In this document: positions 1 to 11,088 of the stretch, one piece after another | Layout: every line of letters starts with the position of its first letter | How positions within the stretch are numbered: position 1 is the stretch's first letter | The notes under the pieces: model-generated | Told to the model about the DNA's origin: nothing | Seen by the model: only the letters and a program-made list of their open reading frames with translations | The model's database searches: none | Program-made: the position numbers and the translations under genes | Assembly (NCBI GenBank): GCA_036873755.1 | Contig: JAVTVY010025374.1 | Location: 51,077 to 115,076, forward strand | From: Hanleya hanleyi | Taxonomy: Eukaryota; Mollusca; Polyplacophora; Lepidopleurida; Hanleyidae | Direction: 5' to 3' | Length of the DNA stretch: 64,000 nucleotides

Positions 1-1408
1 TATTAACATGTCTGATGTGGTAACATTTCTGACATATCAATATGTCTGATGTGTTAACATTCCTGATAAGTTATCTTGTCTGATATATATTAACATGTCT
101 GGTATATTAACATGTCTGATGTGGTAACATTTCTGACATATCAACATGTCTGATGTGTTAACATTCCTGATAAATTATCTTGTCTGATATATATTAACAT
201 GTCTGGTATATTAACATGTCTGATATATTAACATGTCTGATATGTTAACATGACTAATATGTTAACATGTCTGATATATTAACATGTCTGATATATTAAC
301 ATGTCTGGTATATTAACATGTCTGATATGTTAACATGTCTGATGGACATATAAACATGTCTGGTATATTAACATGTCTGATGGACATATAAACATGTCTG
401 GTATATTAACATGTCTGATATGTTAACATGACTAATATGTTAACATGTCTGATGGACATATAAACATGCCTGATATATTAACATTACTGATATGTTAACA
501 TGTGTGATGGATATATTAACAGGCCTGGTATATTAATATGCCTGATATATTAACATGCCTGGTATATTAACATGACTGATATGTTAACATATCTGATGGA
601 TGTATAAACATGCCTGATATATATGAACATGTCCGATATATTAACCTATCTGATATGTTAACATGTCTGATATGTTAACATGTCTGATATGTTAAAATGT
701 CTGATATATTAACATGTCTGATATGTTAACATGTATGATATGTTAACATGACTGATATATTAACATGTTTGATACATTAACATGTATGAGATGTTAACAT
801 GTCAGATATATTAACATGTCTGATATGTTAACATGTTTGATATGTTAACATGACCGATATGTTAACATGTCTGATATGTTAATATATCTGATATGTTAAC
901 ATGTCTGATATGTTAACATGTCTGCTATGTTAACATGTTTGATATATTAACATGTCTGATATGTTAAAATGTCTGATATATTAACATGTCTGATATGTTA
1001 ACATGTATGATATGTTAACATGACTGATATATTAACATGTTTGATACATTAACATGTATGATATGTTAACATGTCTGCTATATTAACATGTCTGATATGT
1101 TAACATGTCAGATATATTAACATGTCTGATATGTTAACATGTCTGATATGTTAACATGTCTGATATGTTAACATGTCTGATATGTTAACACGTCTGATAT
1201 GTTAATACGTCTGATATGTTAACACGTCAGATATATTAACATGTATGATATGTTAACATGACTGATATATTAACATGTCTGATATGTTAACATGTCTGAT
1301 ATGTTAACATGACTGATATATTAACATGTCTGATATGTTAACATGTCTGATAATGATATGTTAACATGACTGATATGTTAACATGTCTGATATGTTAACA
1401 TGTCTGAT
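1..1408. repeat. 17-bp minisatellite array
   Basis: Tandem array of a 17-bp unit, consensus TTAACATGTCTGATATG, filling the window from its first base. Variants carry GGTATA or GACTAA, and a longer form with GATGGACATATAAAC appears several times near 340-480. Copies in the second half are more uniform than those at the start. The array starts before the window, so its total length is unknown. No gene is visible in it. Confidence 0.95.
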
Positions 1409-1530
1409 CAATTTAGAGTCTACATTCATGGTTCTTGAGATCATGAATTTTTGAAACGTACAGTCATTTTAACTAAATGTTTCATTCAAGGATATACACT
1501 ATATCCCACCACTTGACATTATTACCTATT
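1409..1530. other. unique spacer
   Basis: Short AT-rich spacer between the minisatellite and a hairpin-headed repeat. I see no gene or site in it. Confidence 0.5.
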
Positions 1531-2010
1531 ACCCCTCAGCCCATAGGGCTGTGGGGTCTTGTCGTTGCCATGTACGTGCGTACGTCCGTCCTAGCGTCCG
1601 TCCGTCAACATGTTCTTGTCCGCTGAATATCTGCAGATCTATGAAGTCGGGCCTGACCAAACTTTGGTGAGAGCTTCCTGAATGTTGACTGATGAAATGA
1701 TTAGATTTTCAGATGACTATGATGATTTCATGATTTTTAATTATTTTTTTAATTATTTATTGATAGTTCAGCTTTTGCACTGTTATCTATGCCCATCAAC
1801 ATGTTCTTGTCCGCTGAATATCTGCAGATCTATCGATTCGGGCCTGACCAGACTTTGGTGAGAGCTTCCTAAATGTTGACTGATGAAATGATTAGATTTT
1901 CAGATGGCTATGATGATTTCATGATTTTTAATTATTTTTTTTTATATTATTTATTGATGGCTTAGCTTTTGCACTATTAGCCCATCGGGAACCCTTGGTT
2001 GCATGTCTCA
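1531..2010 (+). mobile_element. Pearl-like non-autonomous repeat (family a)
   Basis: Begins with a stem-loop: arms 1531-1542 and 1546-1557 (ACCCCTCAGCCC type, one mismatch, loop ATA). A CCGT-type tract follows (about 1575-1605), then two copies of a 191-bp core beginning at 1606 and 1797. Each core contains a CAAACTTTGGTGAGAGC-like box. The last part (AATTATTTATTGATAG... GGGAACCCTTGG) recurs at 57710-57775, so this is a dispersed family. Known family traits: hairpin, ACGG/CCGT microsatellite and tandem core are the hallmarks of Pearl/Helentron-type non-autonomous elements. The 3' boundary is not defined. Confidence 0.65.
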
Positions 2011-2092
2011 TTGTGACTTTTGAAGGTTCCCTGATACAAGAAAGCCTGGTCCCTTCAAGATTATCATTGGATGGACCAAGAGGAAATAACCC

Positions 2093-2299
2093 GTTAGGTT
2101 TGAATTTCGCCTTAAATGAAGGACAAGATTTTTCTTCAATTTTGCTACATCGATTTATCCGAAAGCTGTTGCACAAACCATATTTTATTTCAGAAGTATA
2201 TGAAATAACTGGCAGGGGGATCCCTGCAGTATTGAATCCCTGTTAGTTTGAATTTCGCGTCGCCTTAAATGAAGGACAACATTTTTCTTCAATTTTGCT
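2093..2299 (+). repeat. local imperfect duplication
   Basis: A segment of about 55 bp (2093-2146) recurs at 2242-2299 with a 4-bp insertion; shared text includes CCTTAAATGAAGGACAA. An 83-codon open frame (1995-2246) runs across it but has no recognisable similarity, and I take it as chance. Confidence 0.7.
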
Positions 2300-4880
2300 G
2301 TTCAATCATTCTATTCTACATCATATGATTTATCCTAAATCTTTTGCATGTTACTGTACCTTGGAAATTATTTAAAACGAGTGATTAGGAGACCCCATTT
2401 TAGCCTGACTCTGGGCAATTTTGAACCAGTTTGCATACTTGGAGCATATGCCTCCCCCCATAATGATAATGGTGGGTTTGTTTCAATCATTGTGTTTCTA
2501 TGCCATTAACTTGTTATCACACTTGTGCAATGCATAAATTGCCACTGATAAAGCTACACTTTCTTGCAGGCTGTAATCCCAGCACAACACTCCCGTGAAA
2601 ACAAAGTTTATTATATACGGTACAGAAATCACACAACTGTATCCTCAATGCTATATCCAGGGATTTTTTGCAGGTTCCGATCCAGTCCAATTTTTTTTTA
2701 GTGAATTTCGGCGCAAAGAGCCTGTGTGATCAGTCACAAACAGAGGTTTATTAACATGAAATTCATTACCCAGCTATGGAATTGGATCGATATTGATGCT
2801 CCCAGAAGCTTTTTCTAGGAGTATTTTCTTCAGAAATCCTTTCAAATTGAACAACAACAACACTTTCGTTTTTTGTTTCATTAGAGTTTTGGGTGCCGAT
2901 ACTTTTTCTGGAACTAAATTGGCTCTAGATGCAGCCCTGATCCTACTTGACTAATAAAAACAGGCTGAGGGGTCCACGCACCTTTTAGGTGCTTGCCTGC
3001 AATTCATGTTTAGGTTTATTATCGCCATCTCCTGGACGGAGTATGGCGATATTGAAATCAGACCAGGCTATGGGGATGCCAAAGAGTGCACATCATTATT
3101 TGAGAGAACCACGATGTGCCCAATGCGCTCCTTGGTAGGGTTAGTCAGCTATGTACTGTAGATGATACTCCTAGTTTTTGACGGCAAAAATTGAAGACAA
3201 TGCGTAGATTTTGACGAAATGTACGAACCGGAAGTAATGCGAATTCCGGTGTTGTTGTCGTGTTGCACAATCTTTGACGAAATTAGCTTCCGACTGTGCG
3301 TGAGTTGCTGTGGGAATGAGGTTGTCAACATTGGTTGGTTCTTAGCCGAGGTTAATGTCTGGAAACTTTGTTGCTATTCTACGTAAACACAATAACTAAA
3401 TTTGGTGTGCAATTATTATATATTTCTGGATATAAATGCTGGCAAAGTACTTGGATCATCGCGGAATAAACCAACGATACCGGAAGATTTACAAAGGCCT
3501 CCTGAACTCAGAACCAAATGGTACCCGAATATCGTTGTATCGTCTTGACGATTTCAGTGACCCTTTTATATAGCAGTAGTCGGGAACCAGGTCTTTGAGA
3601 TTCCATGTTTTCTTAATGGCATCCCCGAAGATTTTTTCCAGAGCGTCATTTTCGGTCCAGCAGTTGATGCAAGTTCCAAGCTACGCCCCTAAGTTGCGGG
3701 TAGGGGCGAATAACTTTTTAAATGACAGGTCGTAAACTCCCATATTTATATATATGAATATGTACATATCAATGCCGATACTTAACATTGTGTTTAGACC
3801 AGTACAGTCAAATCGCGAAGTGACAGTCAAGTCTTCGCTTTATTGAAAGCAAAGACTTCCCGGGCTTAATTAATTTAATTCAAGTTAATAATATTCTTCT
3901 GGCGCACTGATCTTTGGTTTAGCTGGATCACAAGTCTCGAACAATAATATATGTTCATCCATTGCTGTGTTCACGGTGAAATCAAAGTTTTTGAAGTGTT
4001 GACTGGTGGTCTGCCATCATAAACCTGTGCGCATGACTGTCAATGTTCACCTTATTTTGGTAAATAAATCAATTGTCTCCTCATTGCCTTCTTTGCACAT
4101 CATTATTGCATTCCATGTTCCAAATACACAAATTATTTTGGCTCATTTATCCATTTGATTGTATTTTGGTATAATAATAATAATAATAATAACTAGACAT
4201 TGTTGGTACAATGACGCGGTCTTTCCCTTCTTACTGCAAATGAGTAAATACATTGTCGCGGGCCGCTTTGGTCGCGACCATTGTTTTGGCCGATTTATAC
4301 TCACAGACATGTTTTTTTCACATTGCATGTTACTACCTTAGTTTTTTATTGCGTTTTTCTTCTAACAAACTTGCCTATATTGATAAGCGGCAGCTGCTGA
4401 ACACATTTCCGAGCTATATTTGGGCCCTAGACGGCTCCTTCATCGATCCGAAAATGTTAGTACGTTGAAATGTGTTTAGAAAATTGTCCCTGGAGTGCAA
4501 ACAATGGCTTGAATGGAGAAAGTTAAGCTTGACTTTTGGTCGCCTGGAGACTGTGCTTCTCACAGACTGTTTTCCTGCCCGACAAAATGACTCCTAATAT
4601 CGATGGTCATGTGACATGAAGCAAAATTGGTTCCGTAGTTGCATTTGCACCAGGAAATACGGGATCATTATCAACGAAAGAACTCGTTCTTGGAAGTACC
4701 AGGCAACACATTAGAAGTCCGTATCTATTGCGGTTCAAGAGTTATACGGTTTCCAAAAATGAACCAGCTCCGTCATGTAACACGACATTAATTTTATTGC
4801 CAACACGGGATGCCTCGAGTGCGACAGCCGAATCGCTATAGCGAAATTGACAGCGACCATTGAATAGATGAAATCAACAA
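2300..4880. other. no gene seen; intergenic or intronic DNA
   Basis: No convincing ORF, RNA gene or element end. Small structures only: an inverted repeat CGCCCCTA / TAGGGGCG (3684-3691 and 3701-3708), and an (ATA)n microsatellite at about 4171-4192. The open frames here are 60-70 codons and lack family similarity. Confidence 0.5.
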
Positions 4881-6200
4881 ATGACCACAAAGAGGGCGAG
4901 AGAACCATTTAGCGGCTTAATAGTTAGAGAAAATTGTTTTTTTAATATCTCTAAACCTAGAAAAGCTACATTCCTGAAATTTCACAGGCACATACATATA
5001 TATATTCTCTCGATATCCTGTGAATATGGTGCGGATTGGAGTTGTTGTTTCGCCATGGCATCAAAAAAGTGAAAATTTCAAATTTTGTCAAATATCTCCT
5101 ATACGTTCTGGTACCTTTTTTCCTGTTCTTGTTCTTTTCTGTGAGGTCATGTAATGACCTATATTTATATGCAAATTTCACGTCCGGGTGAGGCATAGTT
5201 TTCTCATGACAGCCCTTCAAGTGTGAAAATTTAAAGGGCCATTACTCTGGAACTAAGGTCAAGGTCAGGTCAAAATTGTTATGACTTCATTCCTGAGTGA
5301 TGGGGAACATCTGTGCTGAATTACAGATTCCTAGTCCTTGTACTTTTTACAGAAATCAAGTAAATCACTTTTGGTATTTGGTGATATTCAAGGTCAAGGT
5401 CACATCGGATTGTTTTGGTCTTACTGTCAAACGAAAGACCATCGAACGTTCTTTCGTGAGTCGTAGTATAATGGCTGCCAGTGACCTACTTTTCAAGTAA
5501 ATGGAAGCTGTATTTTCGACATTCGAATGCATACAGTTGCAACGGTCAAGGTCATGACCGACATCTGACACTCTAGATCAACTCGGCATGTCACGCATGT
5601 CAACTGACCCAGTTGGCAGACTGATCGCATCAGCCGTTCGAGTGTCGTCCATCAAACTTTGACCTCATATGGGCATGATTGTAGAGGTCAAAGGTCAAAT
5701 TCAAGGTCGTATTATTTTAGGATATGGAAGTCTTCATAAATGTTGCAAGTGTAACTTCCGCTATTATGAAACGGCAGGTTGCACAAAATAGATAAGGGGA
5801 CACAACTCCTTTACCCTGTTACGTAACACCCTGAATACCGGAACTGGAGCTTGGCCATGCATAAAACTTACAAACCGTAAAGTTTCCCACATATATATTG
5901 TATAATTTAGGCTGTAATCCTCCGACACGAAAGGCATTATCAGGGGAGAGAACTCGGAACCTGCCGTCATGACCTACTTATTTTATGACTCAATTTGTTG
6001 TAGATGATATCAAACATCTGCATTCTAGATCTCCGCTGCTCGTTCTTAACCGTTCGACCAATATTCGCATTGGCAGTTTTGATTTTACTGCCCTATAAAT
6101 CAATAGGTCAAGGTCAAGGTCACTTTTGGATACAAATATGCACATCTGCAGACTTGGGTCTAAACGTGTGCCGAATATCTAAGCTCTATCTCAAAGGCTT
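4881..6200. repeat. degenerate dispersed repeat
   Basis: Old repeat debris with many AAGGTCAAGGTCA strings (5255-5275, 5390-5405, 5540-5560, 5680-5710, 6105-6122). AAAGGGCCATTACTCTGG at about 5234 is close to the reverse complement of the AGAGTTATGGCCCTT box of the repeat at 20816-22296, so part of this stretch is probably an inverted, decayed relative. No coding potential. Confidence 0.45.
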
Positions 6201-6358
6201 CATGTCGTATTACCGAAAAGAAAAAAGTGCTTGGAATAATAATAATAAGAAGAAAAAGACGAATAATAATAAACAGAATAACAATAGTTCTATTCCATTG
6301 GAAATGGAAAGACCTAATAATATTTTATTTCAGACACTAAGGTCCATATTTACATTTA
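6201..6358. other. AAT-rich flank of the retroelement
   Basis: AAT/AAG-rich simple sequence (about 6236-6290) directly beside the outer end of the tyrosine-recombinase retroelement. Confidence 0.5.
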
Positions 6359-6454
6359 TTATGTTCTAATTCGTTCTACTCAAACGAACACAAATTATTT
6401 ATCATTTCAACACTTGCTTTTATTCACAATAGAGTAGCCGGGGCCCCGTAGCCC
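6359..6454 (-). repeat. B2 split direct repeat (outer 3' end)
   Basis: Matches 6898-6993 at an offset of 539 bp. In element orientation it is the 3' outer end. Contains the palindromic GGGGCCCC core near its inner edge. Confidence 0.9.
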
Positions 6455-6573
6455 CGTAGCCCGGCCGCGCGGTACATGGAATAAGACAGATCATAATTTC
6501 AATCTCGAGAACCCCAATGGGGAGAAATACATGATTGACGGTAAAGAGCCTTCTTGAACGCCGGACGCCGCCC

Positions 6574-6897
6574 AGGCAAAAATGCGTGTACCGGCGGCCA
6601 AGCTAGGCCAGAACTTCGATGAAATCTACTGGACTGCCAGTCCTTATAAACCCAATGTATTACGCAACCAATTCAAACCTTCTCCGCTACCGATCCGGAT
6701 AACCAGTATAACTGGGTCAGACTAATTGACACTACGGTCATGCAAAAGCCCAAGCTGCCATACCATACACTATTCAAACGACTGCCAGTCTAAAGCATCA
6801 CTCATTAGAATAACCGTATTAGCATACGCCACTACCTTTCATATACTACGCGCACCTGCTCGCAGTGAAAAAGCGCCTGTACCAATAACAAATATAT
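6574..6897 (-). repeat. A2 split direct repeat (inner copy)
   Basis: Copy of 11449-11773 with a single-base indel seen; begins at AGGCAAAAATGCG and ends at AACAAATATAT, immediately next to B1. Plus-strand frames open across it (6726-6908) are shadows. Confidence 0.92.
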
Positions 6898-6993
6898 TTA
6901 TGTTCTAATTCGTTCTACTCAAACGAACACAAATTATTTATCATTTCAACACTTGCTTTTATTCACAATAGAGTAGCCGGGGCCCCGTAGCCC
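6898..6993 (-). repeat. B1 split direct repeat (inner copy)
   Basis: Copy of B2 with no difference seen; lies 56 bp beyond the recombinase stop codon and abuts A2 without spacer. Confidence 0.92.
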
Positions 6994-7049
6994 GGCTACT
7001 TCGAAAAGACAAAGAAAGGCGAAAATGGACAGCGGAAAACTACGTTTTA

Positions 7050-8039
7050 TTACAACCCTAGACTCAAGGTAACAGATAATTTAGTTTTAAGATCGTCTTT
7101 TATGTATCCGTCTTTGGCGTTTTCCGACCGCCACCTGCCGTGCCTTTTAAAGAGTCTATCGGGAACACCAGCGTTAGCGGCGGCGCTGGCTCCGCCGGAA
7201 CGTAGACTGTGAACACCAAAGAGCTTTGTATTTAAGCCAAGAGCTTTAAACTTAGCAAGCATAATTTCTCTCGTCCTAGAATACGATAGGGGTCCGGAAT
7301 TACGTAATTTATATACGTTAGAAGATTTGAAGAAAGTTAACTGTCTGAAAATAAAGCAGTCAGAGTCCTCCGGAATAGAAGCAGCCTTAAGATATCTGTC
7401 TAACATACGGCATGGACAAGTGTTACTGAAAGTTCGAGCTAAAACAACGAAATTGCCCTCTCTGAATAAGTCAGTTTTACTTTTCTCAATTAATAATGAA
7501 ACATGATCCTCGTGAAAAACGACATTAGAACGTTTCAAACCGGCAAGCTCTGAAAATCTCAAAAACCCCGCAAAAGCTACAAGGCACATAGTCACCACGC
7601 GCAGATCGTCCAACTTTGAATCTGCATGAGCAAATCTAGCAACTAAATCCTGCAAAATCTGTAAAGTAATTGGCTCTTTCTTAACAACATGCCTTCCAAT
7701 AATACGAAGGGCCGCGTCCCTAACCAAACGTACAAACTTCTTGCTACAAGGATTGTCCACAGAGGCCAAGTCATGTGCCCAACTAATACTGTAGAAAGCG
7801 TCTTCAATTTTCGAGGCAGAACTCCCAGATTGAACTAAAGAAAGTATATACAGTGCGACATAGGACTCTGCTGCCGGAAAACTTTCAATTCTATTTCCTG
7901 AACACCACTGAGCCCAGTGTTGAAAACCTCTGGAATATTTGGTGACTGTAGAGTCTGCTCTACTATGAAGAACGAAACTTGGAAGATCACGTGTCAGCTG
8001 CGCTAAAGTGGGATGATTAGAATGCCTATTAACTTCCAC
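7050..8039 (-). CDS. tyrosine recombinase (integrase) of the retroelement
   Basis: Catalyses strand cleavage and joining to integrate the circular cDNA. The 329-residue frame holds the complete catalytic set: Arg161 in GFLRFSEL, a Lys near 186-188 (IEKSKTD) in the beta-hairpin region, His277 and Arg280 in HSLRSGG, His300 with Trp303 (HGRW), and nucleophile Tyr312 in DGYIKD. The N-terminal part, with the motif SRGFQHWAQWC, fits the SAM-like DNA-binding domain of phage-type integrases. The listed 5' end is a GTG. I see no in-frame ATG before Met151, so translation is unlikely to start here. The frame stays open upstream through about 8062, where a good splice acceptor ends; a spliced or frameshifted product is the likely source. 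It follows the RT ORF and precedes repeat B1. Confidence 0.92.
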   Translation of the reverse strand: MEVNRHSNHPTLAQLTRDLPSFVLHSRADSTVTKYSRGFQHWAQWCSGNRIESFPAAESYVALYILSLVQSGSSASKIEDAFYSISWAHDLASVDNPCSKKFVRLVRDAALRIIGRHVVKKEPITLQILQDLVARFAHADSKLDDLRVVTMCLVAFAGFLRFSELAGLKRSNVVFHEDHVSLLIEKSKTDLFREGNFVVLARTFSNTCPCRMLDRYLKAASIPEDSDCFIFRQLTFFKSSNVYKLRNSGPLSYSRTREIMLAKFKALGLNTKLFGVHSLRSGGASAAANAGVPDRLFKRHGRWRSENAKDGYIKDDLKTKLSVTLSLGL

Positions 8040-8062
8040 CCAAATGCCCGATTTGAAAATAT

Positions 8063-8080
8063 CTGTAAACAGAAATAAAC
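8063..8080 (-). promoter_or_regulatory. candidate 3' splice acceptor for the recombinase ORF
   Basis: On the minus strand a pyrimidine-rich run ends in TTTCTGTTTACAG, after which the recombinase frame is open without a start codon. Inference only: no matching 5' donor was established in the RT ORF. Confidence 0.35.
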
Positions 8081-8407
8081 ATTTAATAAAAGAATTGAGT
8101 ACACAAAATGCTTCTTTATTATTATAACAATTTCAACAGAACTGAATTTTATGCTACATACAGGAAAACATATCCTGTTATTACTCATCAACGTGGAATA
8201 CACGTATAGTATAATGAACCCAAACAAGTCTGCCCGCCACTCGGCGACCATCAAAAATTGATGAATTATCAAATATTAATAATCATAAATGATTAAATTC
8301 GGTTATCATTATTACTTCAATCGGCTTCCAGCCGTCATTAGATTGCCACTGTCCAAATAAGCCAAGCGGCGAACTACTGCGATTTACACACGCAAAAACA
8401 AGTATTA

Positions 8408-8563
8408 TATGCCATTCGGCTACACCATGCCAATCGGCTACGCCATGCCATTCGGCTCGGCTACATCATGCCATTCGGCTACACCATGCCAATCGGCTAC
8501 GCCATGCCATTCGGCTCGGCTACATCATGCCATTCGGCTACATCATGCCATTCGGCTACATCC
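8408..8563. repeat. short tandem repeat in the spacer between RT and recombinase ORFs
   Basis: A 59-bp unit is present about twice (starting 8411 and 8470), itself built of roughly 20-bp subunits like CATGCCATTCGGCTACAC, followed by shorter copies. It lies in the non-coding gap between two ORFs of the retroelement. Confidence 0.85.
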
Positions 8564-8616
8564 AAATTGTACATAAATAACAACATTTGTTTCATGACAT
8601 TACCTCAAATAGGTCA

Positions 8617-11088
8617 TTACAGTGTGTTAGCATACTTCCCATCTAAACGCACTGCAAGAACAGCGGAAGAAAACTTGGGAGAACCAAATAACGAATTTTT
8701 ATTATTACCATGAACAAAAATTCCTGTATTGTCTCGAAATTCTATGATATCCTGTATGTAAGGCATCCAACATAACTCGCTCTCAAACAAAAAAGGCCAG
8801 AACAACGCCGACGGCCATTTAGGGACAATTAAAGTACCACTTGCACGACAAGTATTTAAATGCTTTATAGTACGAGGAACCAAGGAGATTGGGGGTACCA
8901 GCCAATTGTTATCTTTGTGCCAATCTTGCGAAAATGCATCCACGCCCGCAGTTCCGGGATTCCAAAATCTTGAATTAAAAATTGGTAATTTTGCATTTTC
9001 AAAATGAGCAAATCTATCTACCGTATACGGTCCCCACATTTCGTTCATAAAACTGAAAAATTCCCAGCTAACTTGCCAATCATCATGATCAAATATTCTA
9101 CTGAGAATATCAGCTTGTACATTATGGGCCCGCGGAATCCATTGTACTTCTAAAGTAATATTGCTGCGTAAGCATGCACTGAATAAATCCAAAGCAATTT
9201 CTTGTAAGTGAGTTCTCCTACTGCCAGATTGTACAATGGACACACAACTCTGATTATCTGTAAACCATTTTACGGTTTTTCCCTCTAAAAACCGATCAAA
9301 GGCTAGTACTCCTAAACAAATGGCTTTTAGCTCTCTCCATGTTGAACTTTGTTCAGATTCGACAGGTGACCACATTTTGTGGAAAATATGTGTTCCCGTA
9401 CTTACAGAGAAAGCCGCGCAAGCCAAATCACTAGCGTCAGAAAAAACCAACACTGATGGGAGAGTGTAATGAAATAACCTGCGCCGGCTTAAACTAGGGC
9501 AATTGATCATCCAGAATTTTAATTCTTGTACAACAGGCGAACACCTAGATAAGAAAAATTCTCCGTCCCAGGAAAACCTGGAATTGATACGAAAATGTAA
9601 ATATCTGGTCATGAGTCTCGCTATGTTACCTTCTACAGGAATCATGGAAATAATCTTTCCGGTCACCCTAGCCAAATTCCGAGCAGACTGATGTCCTAAA
9701 TTCGCAAAAATCTCTCCTAAACGAGTAATAAGCTCGGTAATTTTTCTTTCGGGTATAATAAGCGAGGAGATCTTTAGATCCCATACCAGCCCCAGCCACT
9801 CCAACAATTGTACTGGGTCGAAAACAGATTTCTCAAGGTTAACCAAAAAACCTGAACAGGCTAACGAGTGCTTTACAAATCTGGCTTGCGCAATACAAAG
9901 ACGTTTATCAACATTAACCGCCCATCCGTCATCTAAATATACGACGATCTTTATCCCGTGTAATCTCCAATATTTCACTAATGGACGAAGGCATTTAGTA
10001 AACACATAAGGAGCGGACGACAATCCGAAAGGCAAAACAGTAAAGCAAAAATATTTGGTTATTCCGTCAAATGTCCAAGAAAAACCTAAAAAACACTGCT
10101 GGGCTTCACATATGTCAATGTGATGATAGCCAGATTTAAGGTCAAACTTAAACATATAACCATTTGGTTCTACATAATTAAGAGCACTTCTCCAATCTTC
10201 GAACTTAATCTTGTTCAAAACAACATTCTTATTTACATGACGCAAGTCCAAAATTAAACGTTTTTTGCGGGTTTTCTGCACGGCGACCGATAAGGGATTA
10301 ACAACTCGTGGAACAGAGGAAACCTCCACAGCACAGCCAGTTTTCAACAAATCTGTAATAGCTTCAGAGACTAATTCATAATGATCCACAGCGGACCGGT
10401 TATTCCGGAAAACCCTACTCTCTGGGGTATTAGCGAAAGGTATGACGTAACCGTTCTTTATAATATCTAAGACATACTCGTTTGCATCAATCATTTGCCA
10501 GAATTGTAAATGCTCACTCAATCGCCTTTTGACTGAAACTTGCTCAGGAGTAGAATATTCAGAGCCTTTAGCTAGCTCATATAAAAAACTTTTATCAGCG
10601 TCAAAATATTCAGTTTTCAAACTAGAGAAATACTTAACTTGCAAATCCGGTCCATCATTTCGCGGCACCGATGAAATTTCTTCCTCCGGAGGTCTGGTCA
10701 ATGACCGCGGAGTCGTTGGGGCAGCTAAAAGCCCAGTGCCCGGATTTTCCGCACCGGAAACAAAGGTCGTTGAGGGGGTACATGATCCTGCCTGTCCGTG
10801 CTTGGAAACGCTCCGAAGGTGGGCCACTCCGAAAGGGCTGCGTCTGGGACTGGGGTCGGTTAGTAAAAACAGGCTGAGCAGCATTAGCACCAAAAACAGG
10901 TTGGACGGAGGAGCTGTTGATCTGCAAATTTGAAGACCGATATCTGCGCATGCGCGCCTTCTCACTTCGCTTACGTAAGGCCCGGCCTTCTGCCTGTCGT
11001 ATACGTTTGCCGTCCTCCGAATCGCTGGCCAATTCGTCCGATTCATATTCTTTAACAGTATCCCAGCCACCGGGGGATTTATCTGCAA
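8617..11088 (-). CDS. reverse transcriptase - RNase H polyprotein of the retroelement
   Basis: Synthesises and processes element cDNA. Reverse transcriptase spans about residues 240-470, with LILDLRHVN, FKFDLKSGYHH, a FTVLPFGLSSAPYVF box and the catalytic YLDD at about 384-387. RNase H follows with Asp about 550 (VFSDAS), Glu about 586 (WRELKAI), Asp about 611 (FTDNQS) and Asp about 660 (HNVQADIL), so all four acidic residues are present. A distal segment (about 690-740; VDRFA, NAK, VDAF, W-LVPP) resembles a decayed Dam-type adenine methyltransferase, the domain known from DIRS and PAT-like elements. The listed 5' end is a TTG codon inside gag; the first ATG is at residue 15. The frame overlaps gag by 434 bp in a different phase, so expression by frameshifting or an internal start is likely. 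Confidence 0.93.
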   Translation of the reverse strand: MQINPPVAGILLKNMNRTNWPAIRRTANVYDRQKAGPYVSEVRRRACADIGLQICRSTAPPSNLFLVLMLLSLFLLTDPSPRRSPFGVAHLRSVSKHGQAGSCTPSTTFVSGAENPGTGLLAAPTTPRSLTRPPEEEISSVPRNDGPDLQVKYFSSLKTEYFDADKSFLYELAKGSEYSTPEQVSVKRRLSEHLQFWQMIDANEYVLDIIKNGYVIPFANTPESRVFRNNRSAVDHYELVSEAITDLLKTGCAVEVSSVPRVVNPLSVAVQKTRKKRLILDLRHVNKNVVLNKIKFEDWRSALNYVEPNGYMFKFDLKSGYHHIDICEAQQCFLGFSWTFDGITKYFCFTVLPFGLSSAPYVFTKCLRPLVKYWRLHGIKIVVYLDDGWAVNVDKRLCIAQARFVKHSLACSGFLVNLEKSVFDPVQLLEWLGLVWDLKISSLIIPERKITELITRLGEIFANLGHQSARNLARVTGKIISMIPVEGNIARLMTRYLHFRINSRFSWDGEFFLSRCSPVVQELKFWMINCPSLSRRRLFHYTLPSVLVFSDASDLACAAFSVSTGTHIFHKMWSPVESEQSSTWRELKAICLGVLAFDRFLEGKTVKWFTDNQSCVSIVQSGSRRTHLQEIALDLFSACLRSNITLEVQWIPRAHNVQADILSRIFDHDDWQVSWEFFSFMNEMWGPYTVDRFAHFENAKLPIFNSRFWNPGTAGVDAFSQDWHKDNNWLVPPISLVPRTIKHLNTCRASGTLIVPKWPSALFWPFLFESELCWMPYIQDIIEFRDNTGIFVHGNNKNSLFGSPKFSSAVLAVRLDGKYANTL

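Noticed and set aside
1..1408. CRISPR-like array
   Set aside because: Contiguous 17-bp tandem units without unique spacers, in a eukaryotic genome.
1995..2246. 83-codon plus-strand frame
   Set aside because: Lies in dispersed repeat sequence and a local duplication; no protein similarity recognised.
5771..5967. ACGGCAGGTT / AACCTGCCGT inverted repeat about 190 bp apart
   Set aside because: Only 10 bp, no extension and no flanking duplication; chance or an old repeat end.
8003..8272. 89-codon minus-strand frame upstream of the recombinase
   Set aside because: Different phase from the recombinase and low-complexity hydrophobic; probably non-coding intron or spacer.
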